From: Caulobacteraceae bacterium
GTDB taxonomy: Bacteria; Pseudomonadota; Alphaproteobacteria; Caulobacterales; Caulobacteraceae
Direction of reading: 5' to 3'
Assembly: GCA_947475415.1 (NCBI GenBank)
Contig: CANJLH010000001.1
Span: 1 to 64,000, forward strand
Length of the DNA stretch: 64,000 bases
A program made the translations under genes and the position numbers. Below the pieces are notes generated by a model. It saw only the letters and a list, made by a program, of their open reading frames with translations. It did no database searches and was not told the DNA's origin. Below are positions 16,233 to 25,629 of the stretch, in pieces; the first letter of the stretch is position 1, and the number at the start of each line of letters is the position of its first letter.

Positions 16233-17279
16233 CTATCTCTTCATCTGGTCATCCGGCAGCGAGCGTTCGATCATGCCGTAGGCGCTCTCGCCATCCCAGC
16301 TGTAGTGGGCGCCGCCCTGGTGGAATGGCAATTTGACCACCCCGCCCGGCGTCCAGTTGCCGAACATCGGGTTACCTGTGGTTATGTAGGTGGTGTCGTG
16401 GGTCTTGCCCTCGATTCGGTGGATGCGGCCGTCGTCGGTTTGCAGGGTGACGCTGCAGGGACCGCCGTGCGGGACGATGGTGGTCATCCAGGGCGCGTCT
16501 AGCACCTTGGCGTAGTGTTTAATGCCGTTCTCGAAGATGAAGGCCTCATTGTAGGCTGGCGTACCGTCCTTGCGCGGCGGGAAGGCCAGCGAGCCGAAAG
16601 CCCTCCCGGAGGGGAACACCGCCGACTGCCAGCAGTGGCCAGGGAACTCGCCGGTGTCGCGGTGGCCGTAGCGGCGCACCCTGAGGCCGCGGCCCTCAAA
16701 GTCCATCGCCGTCTCGCCCTCGATCTGGAAGACGCCGGTGCAGACGAAAAGCTGTTCATGACGATGGCCACCAATGGCGCCAACGGCGAGCGCCGTCGAC
16801 TGATCCTGCGACTGCTCGCCGGGCGACCATGGCGGCGCGGCCATGGTGGCGTCGATCTCGATCTTCACCTGCCGCATCGGCCCGGTCGTCTCACCGGCGA
16901 TCTGCTTATGGGACGTGGTCTCATAAGCCTTGCCGTCGAAGGTCATCTTCCAGTGCTTTAGGGGCTCGATGATCTCGAAGGTCAGGGGCCCGGCGTTCAA
17001 GGTCACGGTCTTTCCGTTCGCCACCTTGGCCGGCGATGGGGCGAAAGCTCCAGCGCCGATCAGAACGCGACCGTCGGGGAAAGCGATGTTGGCTTCGACC
17101 CCGCGATTGTCCCACTCACCCGCGAGCGCCTCGACCGTCATTCGGGGGAAGCCAAAGCGGCCGGCGTCGTCGGAGACCCAGAACGACGCGGAATCTCGCA
17201 TCAGCGGGTTTTCCGGCCTTGACGGCAGAAAGAAATCAAGGACGGGGTCGTATCCGCCGACGGGTCCGAAATCAGCCAT
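16233..17279 (-). CDS. AttH/CrtC-like beta-rich protein of unknown function
   Basis: The 348-residue protein opens MADFGPVGGYDPVLDFF and is rich in beta-strand patterns such as FWVSDDAGRFGFPRMTVEALAG, LTFEIIEPLKHWKMTF and GRGLRVRRYGHRDTGEFPGHCWQSAVFPSG. It resembles the lipocalin-like duplicated fold of AttH/hydroxyneurosporene-synthase-type proteins, often found beside SDR and LLM genes in sphingomonads and mycobacteria. No catalytic residues can be assigned. A related N-terminus occurs in the truncated gene at 63408. It is divergent from the SDR operon at 17441. Confidence 0.55.
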   Translation of the reverse strand: MADFGPVGGYDPVLDFFLPSRPENPLMRDSASFWVSDDAGRFGFPRMTVEALAGEWDNRGVEANIAFPDGRVLIGAGAFAPSPAKVANGKTVTLNAGPLTFEIIEPLKHWKMTFDGKAYETTSHKQIAGETTGPMRQVKIEIDATMAAPPWSPGEQSQDQSTALAVGAIGGHRHEQLFVCTGVFQIEGETAMDFEGRGLRVRRYGHRDTGEFPGHCWQSAVFPSGRAFGSLAFPPRKDGTPAYNEAFIFENGIKHYAKVLDAPWMTTIVPHGGPCSVTLQTDDGRIHRIEGKTHDTTYITTGNPMFGNWTPGGVVKLPFHQGGAHYSWDGESAYGMIERSLPDDQMKR

Positions 17280-17440
17280 GGGGGCCTCCTCACGTTGTCA
17301 GTGGGTCGATTTTTTTGGAGCCTACGCCTGAATTCCTGGACATGGAAACCCAATTGCGGTCTGCACAAGTCGCCGCACTTGGCCGGCACAACAGCTTGTG
17401 GTCTGATCGAACAGTCCGAAATGCTCCGGGAGACGCGTTT

Positions 17441-18406
17441 TTGAGCGGTCGCATCAGTTCCCGTTTCACGCGCGCCTCCACCGCCGATGACGTGCTGGCC
17501 GGCCAGGATCTGTCGGCCAAGACCATGGTGGTGACCGGCGGCGCCTCAGGCCTGGGATACGAGACCACCCGCGCGCTGGCCAAGGCCGGGGCGCGGGTGC
17601 TGATCGGCGTGCGTGACACCGTCGCCGGCGAGTCCGCCGTCGCCGCAATCCGCGCCGAAGCGCCGCGCGCCAGGATAGAGATCGCCGAACTGGATCTCGT
17701 GAATCTGCAGTCCGTGCGAGCCTTCGCCGGCTGGCTTGAGACAACGGCGCCGGTGATCGATGTTTTCATCGCCAACGCCGGGATCAGCAATACGCCCCAG
17801 TCCCACGCGGAAAACGGCTGGGAACTGCGTTTCGCCACCAACCATGTGGGCCATGGCGTGCTGATCGGCGCCGTGCTGCCGCAACTTCGCCGCGCTGCGC
17901 CGGCCCGGGTGGTGATGGTGTCCTCGGCCGCCCACAAGGGCAGTCCGGTGGAATTCGAAGACATCCATTTCCGCGGCCGACCCTGGGATCCCTTCAAGGC
18001 CTACGGCCAGTCCAAAAGCGCCAATGTGCTCTATGGCGTCGAATTCACGCGAAGGTTCGCCGATGCGGGCCTGACAGCCAACGCCCTGCAGCCTGGCTCG
18101 ATCCTCACGCGTTTGCAGCGCCACAATTCCCAGGAGCGAATGATCCTCAACGGCATGCTGGACGCGCAGGGTCAGCCAGTGTCAGACATGCGTTCTCCGG
18201 AGCAGGGCGCGGCGACCAGCGTCTGGGCGGCGGTCGCGCCGGAACTGGCCGGACATGGGGGCCTCTATCTGGAGAACTGCGCTGAATCCGAGCCCGTCGG
18301 TCCCGACACCCATAAGTGGGAGGGCTGGGCGCCCCACGCCCGCGACCCCGAGGCGGCGAGGCGACTGTGGGCGCTGACCGAAGAGATGGTCGGGCCAATC
18401 GGCTGA
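17441..18406 (+). CDS. Short-chain dehydrogenase, retinol-dehydrogenase-like
   Basis: The 321-residue SDR has TGGASGLGYETTRALAKAG (cofactor loop), NAGIS, VMVSSAAHKGSP and AYGQSKSAN, with the intact Ser-Tyr-Lys triad. The long segment between Ser and Tyr and the SKSANVLY stretch are typical of the retinol-dehydrogenase/WWOX-like group. I prefer the TTG at 17441 because GGGAGA lies 7 bases upstream and the product then starts MSGRISSRFT; an in-frame ATG at 17343 lacks a good site. First gene of a plus-strand run that continues with a PQQ dehydrogenase, SDR, MFS and SDR. Confidence 0.8.
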   Translation: MSGRISSRFTRASTADDVLAGQDLSAKTMVVTGGASGLGYETTRALAKAGARVLIGVRDTVAGESAVAAIRAEAPRARIEIAELDLVNLQSVRAFAGWLETTAPVIDVFIANAGISNTPQSHAENGWELRFATNHVGHGVLIGAVLPQLRRAAPARVVMVSSAAHKGSPVEFEDIHFRGRPWDPFKAYGQSKSANVLYGVEFTRRFADAGLTANALQPGSILTRLQRHNSQERMILNGMLDAQGQPVSDMRSPEQGAATSVWAAVAPELAGHGGLYLENCAESEPVGPDTHKWEGWAPHARDPEAARRLWALTEEMVGPIG

Positions 18407-18483
18407 GCATCGCTTGCCTTGACCGCGTCCGCCGCGCCATTGTGCCGCAAAGGCAGGTAAGCGTCGCTTTGGGGGAGACACGC

Positions 18484-20520
18484 ATGACAGTCACGCGCGC
18501 GACGCTTGCCTTGGCGATGGCGCTTATCACTTTGCCAGGTTGTCAGAAGCCGGCCGGGCCGCCCAGAGACAGCGTCGCCGCATATCCCGCCGACTGGCCG
18601 CAGTTCGGGCGGACAGAGGGATCGCAAGGATTCAGCCCGCTGACCCGGATCAACGCCGGCAACGTCGGCCAATTGGGACTGGCCTGGTCCTTTGATCTTG
18701 AGCCGGGCCACAGCGTCACCGCCCCGGTAGAGGCGAACGGCGTGGTCTATCTGGCCACCCGTCATAGCCTGGTTACGGCGCTCGACGCGGTCACCGGCAA
18801 GCAGCTTTGGCGGTATGACCCACACTCGCCGGAGGTCGCCGGCCTAAAGCTGCGGCGAGCCTGGGGCAGCCGAGGCCTGGCCTACGACGATGGCCGCGTG
18901 TTCGTGGGCACAATGGACGGACGCCTCATCTCGCTGGATGCCAAGACTGGCAAGGAAGCCTGGAGCGTGGCCACCGGTCAGCCCGGCGACGACCGGTTCA
19001 TCACTGGCGCGCCGCGGATTTTCAACGGCAAGGTGCTGATCGGGCACGGCGGCGGCGACGTTGTGCCGACCCGCGGCTACGTCACCTGCTACGACGCCAA
19101 GACCGGCAAGCAGCTTTGGCGGTTCTACACTGTGCCGGGTCCCGGCGCGCCGGAGGACGAGGCCCAGGCGGCCGCGGCCAAGACCTGGCACGGCGAGGCG
19201 TGGAAGGCCGGCGGCGGCGGGGTGGTCTGGAACGCCATGACCTATGATGCGGAAATGAATCGGGTCTACATCGGCACCGGCAACGCCGAGCCCTATGACC
19301 GCAGCCTGCGCAGCGAGGGCAAGGGCGACAATCTCTATACCGCCGCCATCGTCGCCCTGGACGCCGACACCGGCAAGTACGTCTGGCACTATCAGGTCAA
19401 TCCCGGCGAGGAATGGGACTTCGACGCCGACATGGACATGCTGCCGGCGACGCTGAATATCGACGGCAAGCCCCGCAAGGTGCTGATGCAAGCGCCCAAG
19501 AACGGATTCTTCTATGTGCTCGACCGGGAAACCGGAAAGCCGATCTCCGCCGAGCCCTTCGCCACGGTCAACTGGGCGACCAAGATCGATCTAGTCACCG
19601 GCCGCCCTGTGGAAGTCGACGCCGCCCGCTTCCATGGCAAGGCCGCCTTCCTGATGCGGCCCACCCCCACCGGAGCGCACAACTGGCTTCCCATGGCGTT
19701 CAGCCCAAAGTCAGGCCTGGTCTACATCCCGGTCAGCGAGCGTGGCGTGAAATGGGCCGACCCATTCCCCGACTACCTACCTAGGCTCCCGGAGGGTGAT
19801 CACAGCTACCTGAAGGCCTGGGATCCGATCCGGCAGAAGGCCGTCTGGCAAGTTGAGGCCGCAGGCCCCTTCCCGGGCGGGGCGATCGCCACGGCCGGCG
19901 ACCTGGTGTTCCAGGGCCAGATGGACCGGTCCTTCAACGCCTTCGCGGCGGCGGACGGCAAGAAGCTCTGGTCCTTTGACGCCCGCGCGCCGGCCATCGC
20001 ACCGCCGATCACCTATGAGGTGAAGGGCGTCCAATACGTCACCGTCATCACTGGGTTCGGCGCCAGCGCCAGCCTGTTCCTGCAGCCAGAACAGCGCATC
20101 ACCAACCTGGATTATCGGGCCATGCCCCGGCGGGTTTTGACTTTCGCACTCGGCGGCAAGGCCACTCTGCCGCCGGCCCCGGCGGCTCCGGCCCAGGTCG
20201 CGGCTCCGGATCCGGACTTCAAGCCCGACGCGGCGCGAATGAGCCGCGGAGCCGGCGCCTTCGCCGCGAACTGCATCTTGTGTCACGGCATAAACGTCGT
20301 CGCCGCCGGCGCCGCGCCCGACCTGCGCTACTCGCCGGCCGTAACCGCTATGGAGAACTTCGCCTCCGTCGTGCGCGACGGCGCGCTGCTGGCGCGGGGG
20401 ATGCCTAGGTTCGACGAACTCACCGCGGATCAGACTGAGGACATCCGCTTTTACGTCCGCGCCCGAGCCCGGGAATCCGCGGACGTTCGCCACGCCGGCG
20501 TCAAGCCGTCAGGAGGATAA
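18484..20520 (+). CDS. PQQ-dependent alcohol dehydrogenase lipoprotein with C-terminal cytochrome c
   Basis: The 678-residue quinohaemoprotein has a lipoprotein signal with lipobox LPGC (Cys20), so it should be anchored at the periplasmic face. The beta-propeller shows repeated W motifs (TGKQLWRYDP, TGKEAWSVATG, TGKQLWRFYT, TGKYVWHYQ) and NPGEEWDFDA with the likely catalytic Asp. A haem c motif CILCH (597-601) and MPRF (Met640, likely axial ligand) close the protein. The vicinal Cys-Cys pair usual in this family is absent: the matching segment reads RAWGSRGLAYDDG (125-137). It probably oxidises an alcohol and passes electrons to a periplasmic cytochrome. The next gene starts 2 bases after its stop. 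Confidence 0.85.
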   Translation: MTVTRATLALAMALITLPGCQKPAGPPRDSVAAYPADWPQFGRTEGSQGFSPLTRINAGNVGQLGLAWSFDLEPGHSVTAPVEANGVVYLATRHSLVTALDAVTGKQLWRYDPHSPEVAGLKLRRAWGSRGLAYDDGRVFVGTMDGRLISLDAKTGKEAWSVATGQPGDDRFITGAPRIFNGKVLIGHGGGDVVPTRGYVTCYDAKTGKQLWRFYTVPGPGAPEDEAQAAAAKTWHGEAWKAGGGGVVWNAMTYDAEMNRVYIGTGNAEPYDRSLRSEGKGDNLYTAAIVALDADTGKYVWHYQVNPGEEWDFDADMDMLPATLNIDGKPRKVLMQAPKNGFFYVLDRETGKPISAEPFATVNWATKIDLVTGRPVEVDAARFHGKAAFLMRPTPTGAHNWLPMAFSPKSGLVYIPVSERGVKWADPFPDYLPRLPEGDHSYLKAWDPIRQKAVWQVEAAGPFPGGAIATAGDLVFQGQMDRSFNAFAAADGKKLWSFDARAPAIAPPITYEVKGVQYVTVITGFGASASLFLQPEQRITNLDYRAMPRRVLTFALGGKATLPPAPAAPAQVAAPDPDFKPDAARMSRGAGAFAANCILCHGINVVAAGAAPDLRYSPAVTAMENFASVVRDGALLARGMPRFDELTADQTEDIRFYVRARARESADVRHAGVKPSGG

Positions 20521-20521
20521 A

Positions 20522-21286
20522 ATGAGTGTACTTGACCGCTTCCGCCTGGACGGCCTCACCGCCGTCATCACTGGCGCGGGGCCCGGAATCGGATCGCACG
20601 TAGCTCGCGCTTTCGCAGAGGTAGGCGCCAAGGTGGTGGTGAGCGCGCGGACGCAAGACCGCATCGAGGCCCTGGCCGGCGAAATCCGCGACGCCGGCGG
20701 CGAAGCTCTGGCGGTGGTCGCCGATGTCAGCCGGGAGGCCGACCTGATGCGTCTCGCCGACACCGCCGAGCAGGCCTTCGGACCGGTGCATATCCTGTTC
20801 AACAACGCCGCCGTGGGTTCCATCGGTATCGACCTGGAGCCCTTCGCTGGCGATAACGACATCTGGGAGCAGGCGGTCGCCGTAAACCTTATGGCCCCCT
20901 ACCGCCTGGCCAAGCGGTTCGTGCCGGGCATGAAGGCGGCGGGCTATGGCTCGATCATCAATCTGCTGACCTGCGCGGCCTTTCACCCGATCCAGCCCCA
21001 GATGGCCTATGGTTCCACTAAGGCGGGCCTGCACATGTTGACCCGCTACATGGCCCGCGGCGCGGCTCCGGAAGTGCGGGCAAACTGTATCTGCCCAGGC
21101 TCCATGAGCCCGGACGGCGAGATCAAGCCCGCCTTTGCGCCGCACGTCGCCAAAAATGCAATCCCTCGGGCCGGCCGGGCCGACGAGGTGACCGGCGCTG
21201 CCTTGCTGCTTGCCTCGCCAGCTTCAAGCTACACAACCGGCCAGGTGATCTTCTGCGAAGGCGGCCGGATCAACACCCTCTACTGA
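20522..21286 (+). CDS. Short-chain dehydrogenase with Thr in place of the catalytic Ser
   Basis: The 254-residue classical SDR has GAGPGIGS (18-25), NNAAVG (94-99), Asn122 and YGSTK (Tyr163, Lys167). The usual Ser 13 residues before Tyr is Thr150 (INLLTCAAFHP). Thr can in principle stabilise the intermediate, so activity may remain. The ATG lies 1 base beyond the PQQ enzyme stop, with the GGAGGA site inside that gene, so the two are translationally coupled. Likely oxidises or reduces a pathway alcohol/ketone with NAD(P). Confidence 0.85.
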   Translation: MSVLDRFRLDGLTAVITGAGPGIGSHVARAFAEVGAKVVVSARTQDRIEALAGEIRDAGGEALAVVADVSREADLMRLADTAEQAFGPVHILFNNAAVGSIGIDLEPFAGDNDIWEQAVAVNLMAPYRLAKRFVPGMKAAGYGSIINLLTCAAFHPIQPQMAYGSTKAGLHMLTRYMARGAAPEVRANCICPGSMSPDGEIKPAFAPHVAKNAIPRAGRADEVTGAALLLASPASSYTTGQVIFCEGGRINTLY

Positions 21287-21296
21287 AGGAACGCCG

Positions 21297-22586
21297 ATGA
21301 CGTCCGCCAAGACCGACGACACCGCCGGCGAACGCGGAAGCGGCGTCTATCGGTGGTATGTCCTGGGTGTGCTCACCCTGACCTATGCGATCCACGCCAT
21401 GGACCGCAATGTGCTCAACTTACTGATCGAGCCGATCAGGCGGGAGTTCCAGGTTTCGGACAGCGCTCTTGGGCTGTTGACCGGCCTGGGATACGCCGTG
21501 CCCTTCGCCATCGCGGGCCTGCCGCTGGGGGTGCTGATCGACCGCACCAACCGACGCCGGCTGTTGGCGCTGATGTTGTCGGTGTGGAGCGCGTTCACGG
21601 CCCTGGGCGGAGCGGCGCTCAATTTCCCAATGCTGCTGGCCACCCGGATGGCGGTTGGAGCGGCGGAGTCCGGGACGCCGCCGAACATCCTGTCGCAAAT
21701 CTCCGACTATTTCCCGCCCCGTCTGCGGGCCACGGCGGTAAGCGTATTCTACATCGGCGCGCCGGTCGGAACAATGATGGGGGCCTTCCTGGCCGGCCAG
21801 ATCACCGCGGCCTACGGCTGGCGCGCGGCGCTGCTGGTGGCGGCTATCCCCGGCTTCATCCTGGCCGCCATCCTGATGCTGACGGTGCGTGAGGCGAAGC
21901 GCGGCGATCGGCCGACCGGCGAACCGGGCGTCACGTTGATGCAGGCGCTGCAGATCGTCCGCAACCCCGGCATGGCCTGCGTCCTGGCGGCGTTGATCAT
22001 TGGCGGGCTGGCTTCAGTAGGCATCGGCGCCTGGACCGGCGCGCTTTTGATGCGCAGCTTCCACATGCCGGTGCAGGACGCCGGCAAGCTTGTCGCTCTC
22101 ACCGGCCTGGTGGGCGCTTGCGGCACCGCCCTTGGCGGGGTGATTTCCGACCTGTTCGCCAAGGGTCGCAGCGAGCGGTTGCTGCTTCTGGCCGGTCTGA
22201 CCAACCTAATCGCCCTGCCGCTGTTCCTCTATGCGGTGATGGCGCGCGATGTGGCGTCCCTTACCCCCGCGCTGCTCGCGTGGAGCGTCATCCACGTGAT
22301 CTATTGGGGGCCTGGCTACGGCGTCGCGCTCGGTCTGGCGCCCGCCCAGACCCGTGGGCGGATCATGGCGCTGACCTTCGTGCTCAGCAATATTCTGGGC
22401 TCCGGCATGGGACCGCAGATCGTGGGCTGGCTATCCGACGCCTTCAAGTCCGCCGGCGACCCTGAGGCGCTGCGCCACGCCGTGGCCGCCCTCGGCGCGG
22501 CCATGGGACTCTGCGGCTTGCTGTTCCTGGTCGCCCTGAAGTTGGTGAAGCCCGGCGTCACCCAACCTATCGAGCCGGCGGCGTGA
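21297..22586 (+). CDS. MFS transporter
   Basis: The 429-residue integral inner-membrane protein has about twelve hydrophobic segments. YAIHAMDRNVLNLLIEPI in the first helix and the loop GVLIDRTNRRRLLAL between helices 2 and 3 match the major facilitator family, of the subgroup often annotated as spinster or hexuronate-like transporters. It starts 10 bases after the SDR stop and its own stop overlaps the GTG of the next SDR (GTGA). Likely moves a substrate or product of the pathway; direction unknown. Other MFS genes are at 35057 and 58775. Confidence 0.85.
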   Translation: MTSAKTDDTAGERGSGVYRWYVLGVLTLTYAIHAMDRNVLNLLIEPIRREFQVSDSALGLLTGLGYAVPFAIAGLPLGVLIDRTNRRRLLALMLSVWSAFTALGGAALNFPMLLATRMAVGAAESGTPPNILSQISDYFPPRLRATAVSVFYIGAPVGTMMGAFLAGQITAAYGWRAALLVAAIPGFILAAILMLTVREAKRGDRPTGEPGVTLMQALQIVRNPGMACVLAALIIGGLASVGIGAWTGALLMRSFHMPVQDAGKLVALTGLVGACGTALGGVISDLFAKGRSERLLLLAGLTNLIALPLFLYAVMARDVASLTPALLAWSVIHVIYWGPGYGVALGLAPAQTRGRIMALTFVLSNILGSGMGPQIVGWLSDAFKSAGDPEALRHAVAALGAAMGLCGLLFLVALKLVKPGVTQPIEPAA

Positions 22587-23323
22587 CTGTGCTCAGCGGC
22601 CGCGTCGTCGCATTGACCGGCGCCTCACGCGGCCTCGGCAGGCAGGTGGCGCGCGACCTCGTCGCCGCCGGCGCGAAGGTGGCGCTCATCGCGCGCAGTT
22701 CCCCGGACCTCGCCGAAGCCGCCGACGAACTGGGCGCCGCGGCTGCGGCCTTCGCCGCGGATATCGGCAACGCCGCCTCAGCGGCCGAGGCCATCAATGC
22801 GGCGGCTGCGCGGTTCGGTCGCCTCGACGCCCTGGTCAACAACGCCGGGCTCTATCAACCCATACGGGTCGATCGTTCGCCTCCCGAGGTGATCGAGCGC
22901 CACGTCGTAACAAACCTCCTGGGCGCCATCTGGTGCGCCCGCGCCGCGATCCCGCATCTGCGCGCCACTGGCCTGGGCGACATCGTCAACGTCTCCTCTC
23001 TGGCCAGCAGGACCCCACGGCCATTGCTCAGCGTCTATGGCGCCACCAAAGGTGGGCTGGAGTCGTTCTCCACCGGTCTGCGCAATGAACTGCGCAAGGA
23101 TCGAATCCGCGTCACCGTGCTGCGCATCGGCTCCGTCGCCGGGGGCTCAGGCGGAGCAGGCGTGGACCCCGAGATCCGCGCCGAATTCCTCCAGGGCATC
23201 GCCGATACGGGCGGTTCGTGGGGCGCCGCGGTGGCCCAAAGTTCGATTTCGGCAAGTCTGCTGCACATCCTGTCGCTACCAGCGGACATGAGCTTGAACC
23301 TGGTGGACGCCCGGCCGATCTGA
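22583..23323 (+). CDS. Short-chain dehydrogenase
   Basis: The 246-residue classical SDR shows TGASRGLGRQ (cofactor loop), NNAGLYQP, VNVSSLASRTP and YGATKGG, with the intact Ser-Tyr-Lys triad. The start is a GTG overlapping the stop of the MFS gene by 4 bases, which indicates translational coupling. It is the last gene of the run that began at 17441; 128 bases follow before the lipoprotein gene. Confidence 0.85.
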   Translation: MTVLSGRVVALTGASRGLGRQVARDLVAAGAKVALIARSSPDLAEAADELGAAAAAFAADIGNAASAAEAINAAAARFGRLDALVNNAGLYQPIRVDRSPPEVIERHVVTNLLGAIWCARAAIPHLRATGLGDIVNVSSLASRTPRPLLSVYGATKGGLESFSTGLRNELRKDRIRVTVLRIGSVAGGSGGAGVDPEIRAEFLQGIADTGGSWGAAVAQSSISASLLHILSLPADMSLNLVDARPI

Positions 23324-23451
23324 CCCTCCGATGGCGAAGTCACTCGCCCGATACACGTTCCTGCTTTCAAGCGGCGCCGGCGGCGGGTAGAGGTTTCAGG
23401 TTGACCGGTGGCTTGGCGCAACGCTCAAAGGTGCGACTGGAGTACGTCCTC

Positions 23452-25518
23452 ATGAAGACGCTCGTGGCGATTATCGCGGTCCTCACATTCGCCCCATTCG
23501 GGCTGGCGGGCTGTGGCGGTGGCGGTGGCGGGGCGGCGGCTTCGCCGACGCCGGCGCCCTCGACAACTCCTACGCCCACGCCTACGCCCACACCCACGTC
23601 CGGACCAGAAGTCGGCAAGTTCACACTGACCAACGACGGTTCTCAGATCGCCGCCCGCGCCTTTAGTTTCGGGCAAGTCTTCTCGGCTGGGGCGGTGAAA
23701 CCAAACGATGCGCTGCAACTCACCCTCGGGGGAAGCCAGATCCCCGTCCAGATGGACGCCAAGGCGCTGAACGCCGATGGATCGGTCCGGCACGCGGTGT
23801 TATCGGCGGAATTACCGGCGCTGAGCGGCGGCCAGCGGCTGCAGGGCGCCATCCTGGTCGCTTCCGGCGGCGCCAACACCACCATTCCGGCCTATGTGGC
23901 GACGCCGAACCTCGACGTGGTTCTGACCCTTTCCGGGCGTCAGATCACGCTCAACTTGCCGACACTGACGCAGAACTCCGCCAACGCGGTCGGCAATCCC
24001 TGGCTCCGGGGCCCCGTGGCGCAGGAGCGCCGCTACCGCACTCAGGTGGATGATCACCTTGAGGTCGCCTTCGACGTGTTTACGCCGAGAACCGGGCCGG
24101 CGCGAGTGGACGTGATCTTCCGCAACGACTGGATCGGCATCAGCCCGAAAGACGAGCGCGTCTATGACGTGGACATGCGCATGAACGGGACATCGGTCTA
24201 CCAGGCCCGCGCGGTGCGCCACTACGCGCTGTCCTCGTGGCATCGCACGCTCTGGACCGACGGGAGCCCGCAGATCCGCATTGCTCCAGATCTGGCCGGT
24301 CTTGAGCAAGCTTCCGTAGTTCCTCGCTACGAAGCGAACTTCCCAATCCACAGCAGTTTCGCCAGCGAAATCGCCAACGCCGCAAATTCGATCAGCACGG
24401 CGCCGCTAAGCAGCGGCTCCGTCACGATGGCTATGCCGACGACCGGAGGGCGGTTAGACATCGGTCCCCTGCCCACCTGGGCGGTTGTCGACTTGCTGAA
24501 CGGGAATGCCACCAGCCGCAAGCTGCTGATGGCCAACGCGGACGCAGCGGGCGCGATTCCGTGGCACCTTCGCGAGCGGGCCACGAGTCTGCCGCCGACA
24601 ACCGACGCCCATCCCGATGTCTGGCTGGACCCCCGCGGCGGGGTAAATCTACTTACCGAGTTTTTTGAACCGGGAAACCAAGGCTGGGAGATCGACGACG
24701 CGCACCAGCCGTCACTGACCTATTTGCCCTATGTCATTACGGGATCCCAATATTACCGGGATGAACTCGCCCAACAGGCTGCGTACGTGCTTCTGTCCTA
24801 CGATGCGGGTTACCGAGGTGGCGCTGAAGCCCTGATTATCGGCGCCAACGGGGAGGCTTGGCAACAGGTTCGCGGACTGGCCTGGTCGCTCCGGACCATC
24901 GCCCAGGCGGCGTTCATAATGCCCAGCCAGGACCCCATGAGGCCATACTTCGACACCAAGCTGAAGGGCAACCTGGCCAAGATCAACCAAGTGTTCGCCG
25001 TCGACAGGGCCTACCGCGACGCCGGCGAAGTTGAGGGATGGATTCCAGGTTCCTTCCAGGCGGATGGCCTCACAGCGCCCTGGCAACAAGGATTCCTAGC
25101 CACCGTCCTCTCCTGGACCAATGACATGGGTTACGCCGACGCTGGCCGTATCGCGACCTGGATGTCGCCCTTCATTTCAGGGCTGTTCACCAACTCTGCA
25201 AAGGGGTTCGATCCAGAACGGGGCGTCTCCTTCTCCCTGGCAGTCTCAGACGCTCAGACTGGAGCCAAATTCAACACCTGGGCCCAGGTCTCCAGCAAGA
25301 GCGGCTTGGCGGCCAAGCGGGCGCAGGACGTGTCGGATGAGTTCACATTCTACGCAATGATCCTTCGGTCAGGTAACGCAGGCGCCTACTCGGCCAGCGG
25401 CTCGGCCAACGCCGCGACGGCCTATAACTTCCTGACCGCGCGCCTGAACCGCATCGCCGACCCCATATTCCGAGGCGACCCCACCTTCGCCATCGCGCCC
25501 TCGCGGGCGTTACCTTGA
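23452..25518 (+). CDS. Large secreted lipoprotein of unknown function
   Basis: The 688-residue product starts MKTLVAIIAVLTFAPFGLAG with lipobox Cys21, followed by a Gly/Ala stretch and a Thr-Pro repeat linker (about 37-51). The mature part is beta-rich at first (ALQLTLGGSQIPVQM, RHAVLSAELPALSGG) and later contains RGGVNLLTEFFEPGNQGWEIDDAHQPS, then an alpha-helical stretch with GANGEAWQQVRGLAWSLRTIAQ and EVEGWIPGSFQADG, which suggests an alpha/alpha-barrel polysaccharide-active fold. I do not recognise a family. I chose the ATG at 23452 for the signal peptide; an earlier in-frame start at 23218 would lie inside the SDR gene. Confidence 0.7.
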   Translation: MKTLVAIIAVLTFAPFGLAGCGGGGGGAAASPTPAPSTTPTPTPTPTPTSGPEVGKFTLTNDGSQIAARAFSFGQVFSAGAVKPNDALQLTLGGSQIPVQMDAKALNADGSVRHAVLSAELPALSGGQRLQGAILVASGGANTTIPAYVATPNLDVVLTLSGRQITLNLPTLTQNSANAVGNPWLRGPVAQERRYRTQVDDHLEVAFDVFTPRTGPARVDVIFRNDWIGISPKDERVYDVDMRMNGTSVYQARAVRHYALSSWHRTLWTDGSPQIRIAPDLAGLEQASVVPRYEANFPIHSSFASEIANAANSISTAPLSSGSVTMAMPTTGGRLDIGPLPTWAVVDLLNGNATSRKLLMANADAAGAIPWHLRERATSLPPTTDAHPDVWLDPRGGVNLLTEFFEPGNQGWEIDDAHQPSLTYLPYVITGSQYYRDELAQQAAYVLLSYDAGYRGGAEALIIGANGEAWQQVRGLAWSLRTIAQAAFIMPSQDPMRPYFDTKLKGNLAKINQVFAVDRAYRDAGEVEGWIPGSFQADGLTAPWQQGFLATVLSWTNDMGYADAGRIATWMSPFISGLFTNSAKGFDPERGVSFSLAVSDAQTGAKFNTWAQVSSKSGLAAKRAQDVSDEFTFYAMILRSGNAGAYSASGSANAATAYNFLTARLNRIADPIFRGDPTFAIAPSRALP
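23569..23600 (+). repeat. Short (CCTACGCCCACG)-type repeat encoding a Thr-Pro linker
   Basis: About two and a half copies of a 12-bp unit encode the Thr-Pro linker between the lipid anchor and the mature domain. Slippage could alter linker length in strains. Confidence 0.6.
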
Positions 25519-25629
25519 GGATTGTAGGAAACCCTGCGTCCGGCCTGAGGCGCATGACTGGTCAATCGCGTCCGTTTGAGTCAACAATCGCAACTGACAG
25601 ATAAAATCCCCGACGAAGGCAGAACGCCC

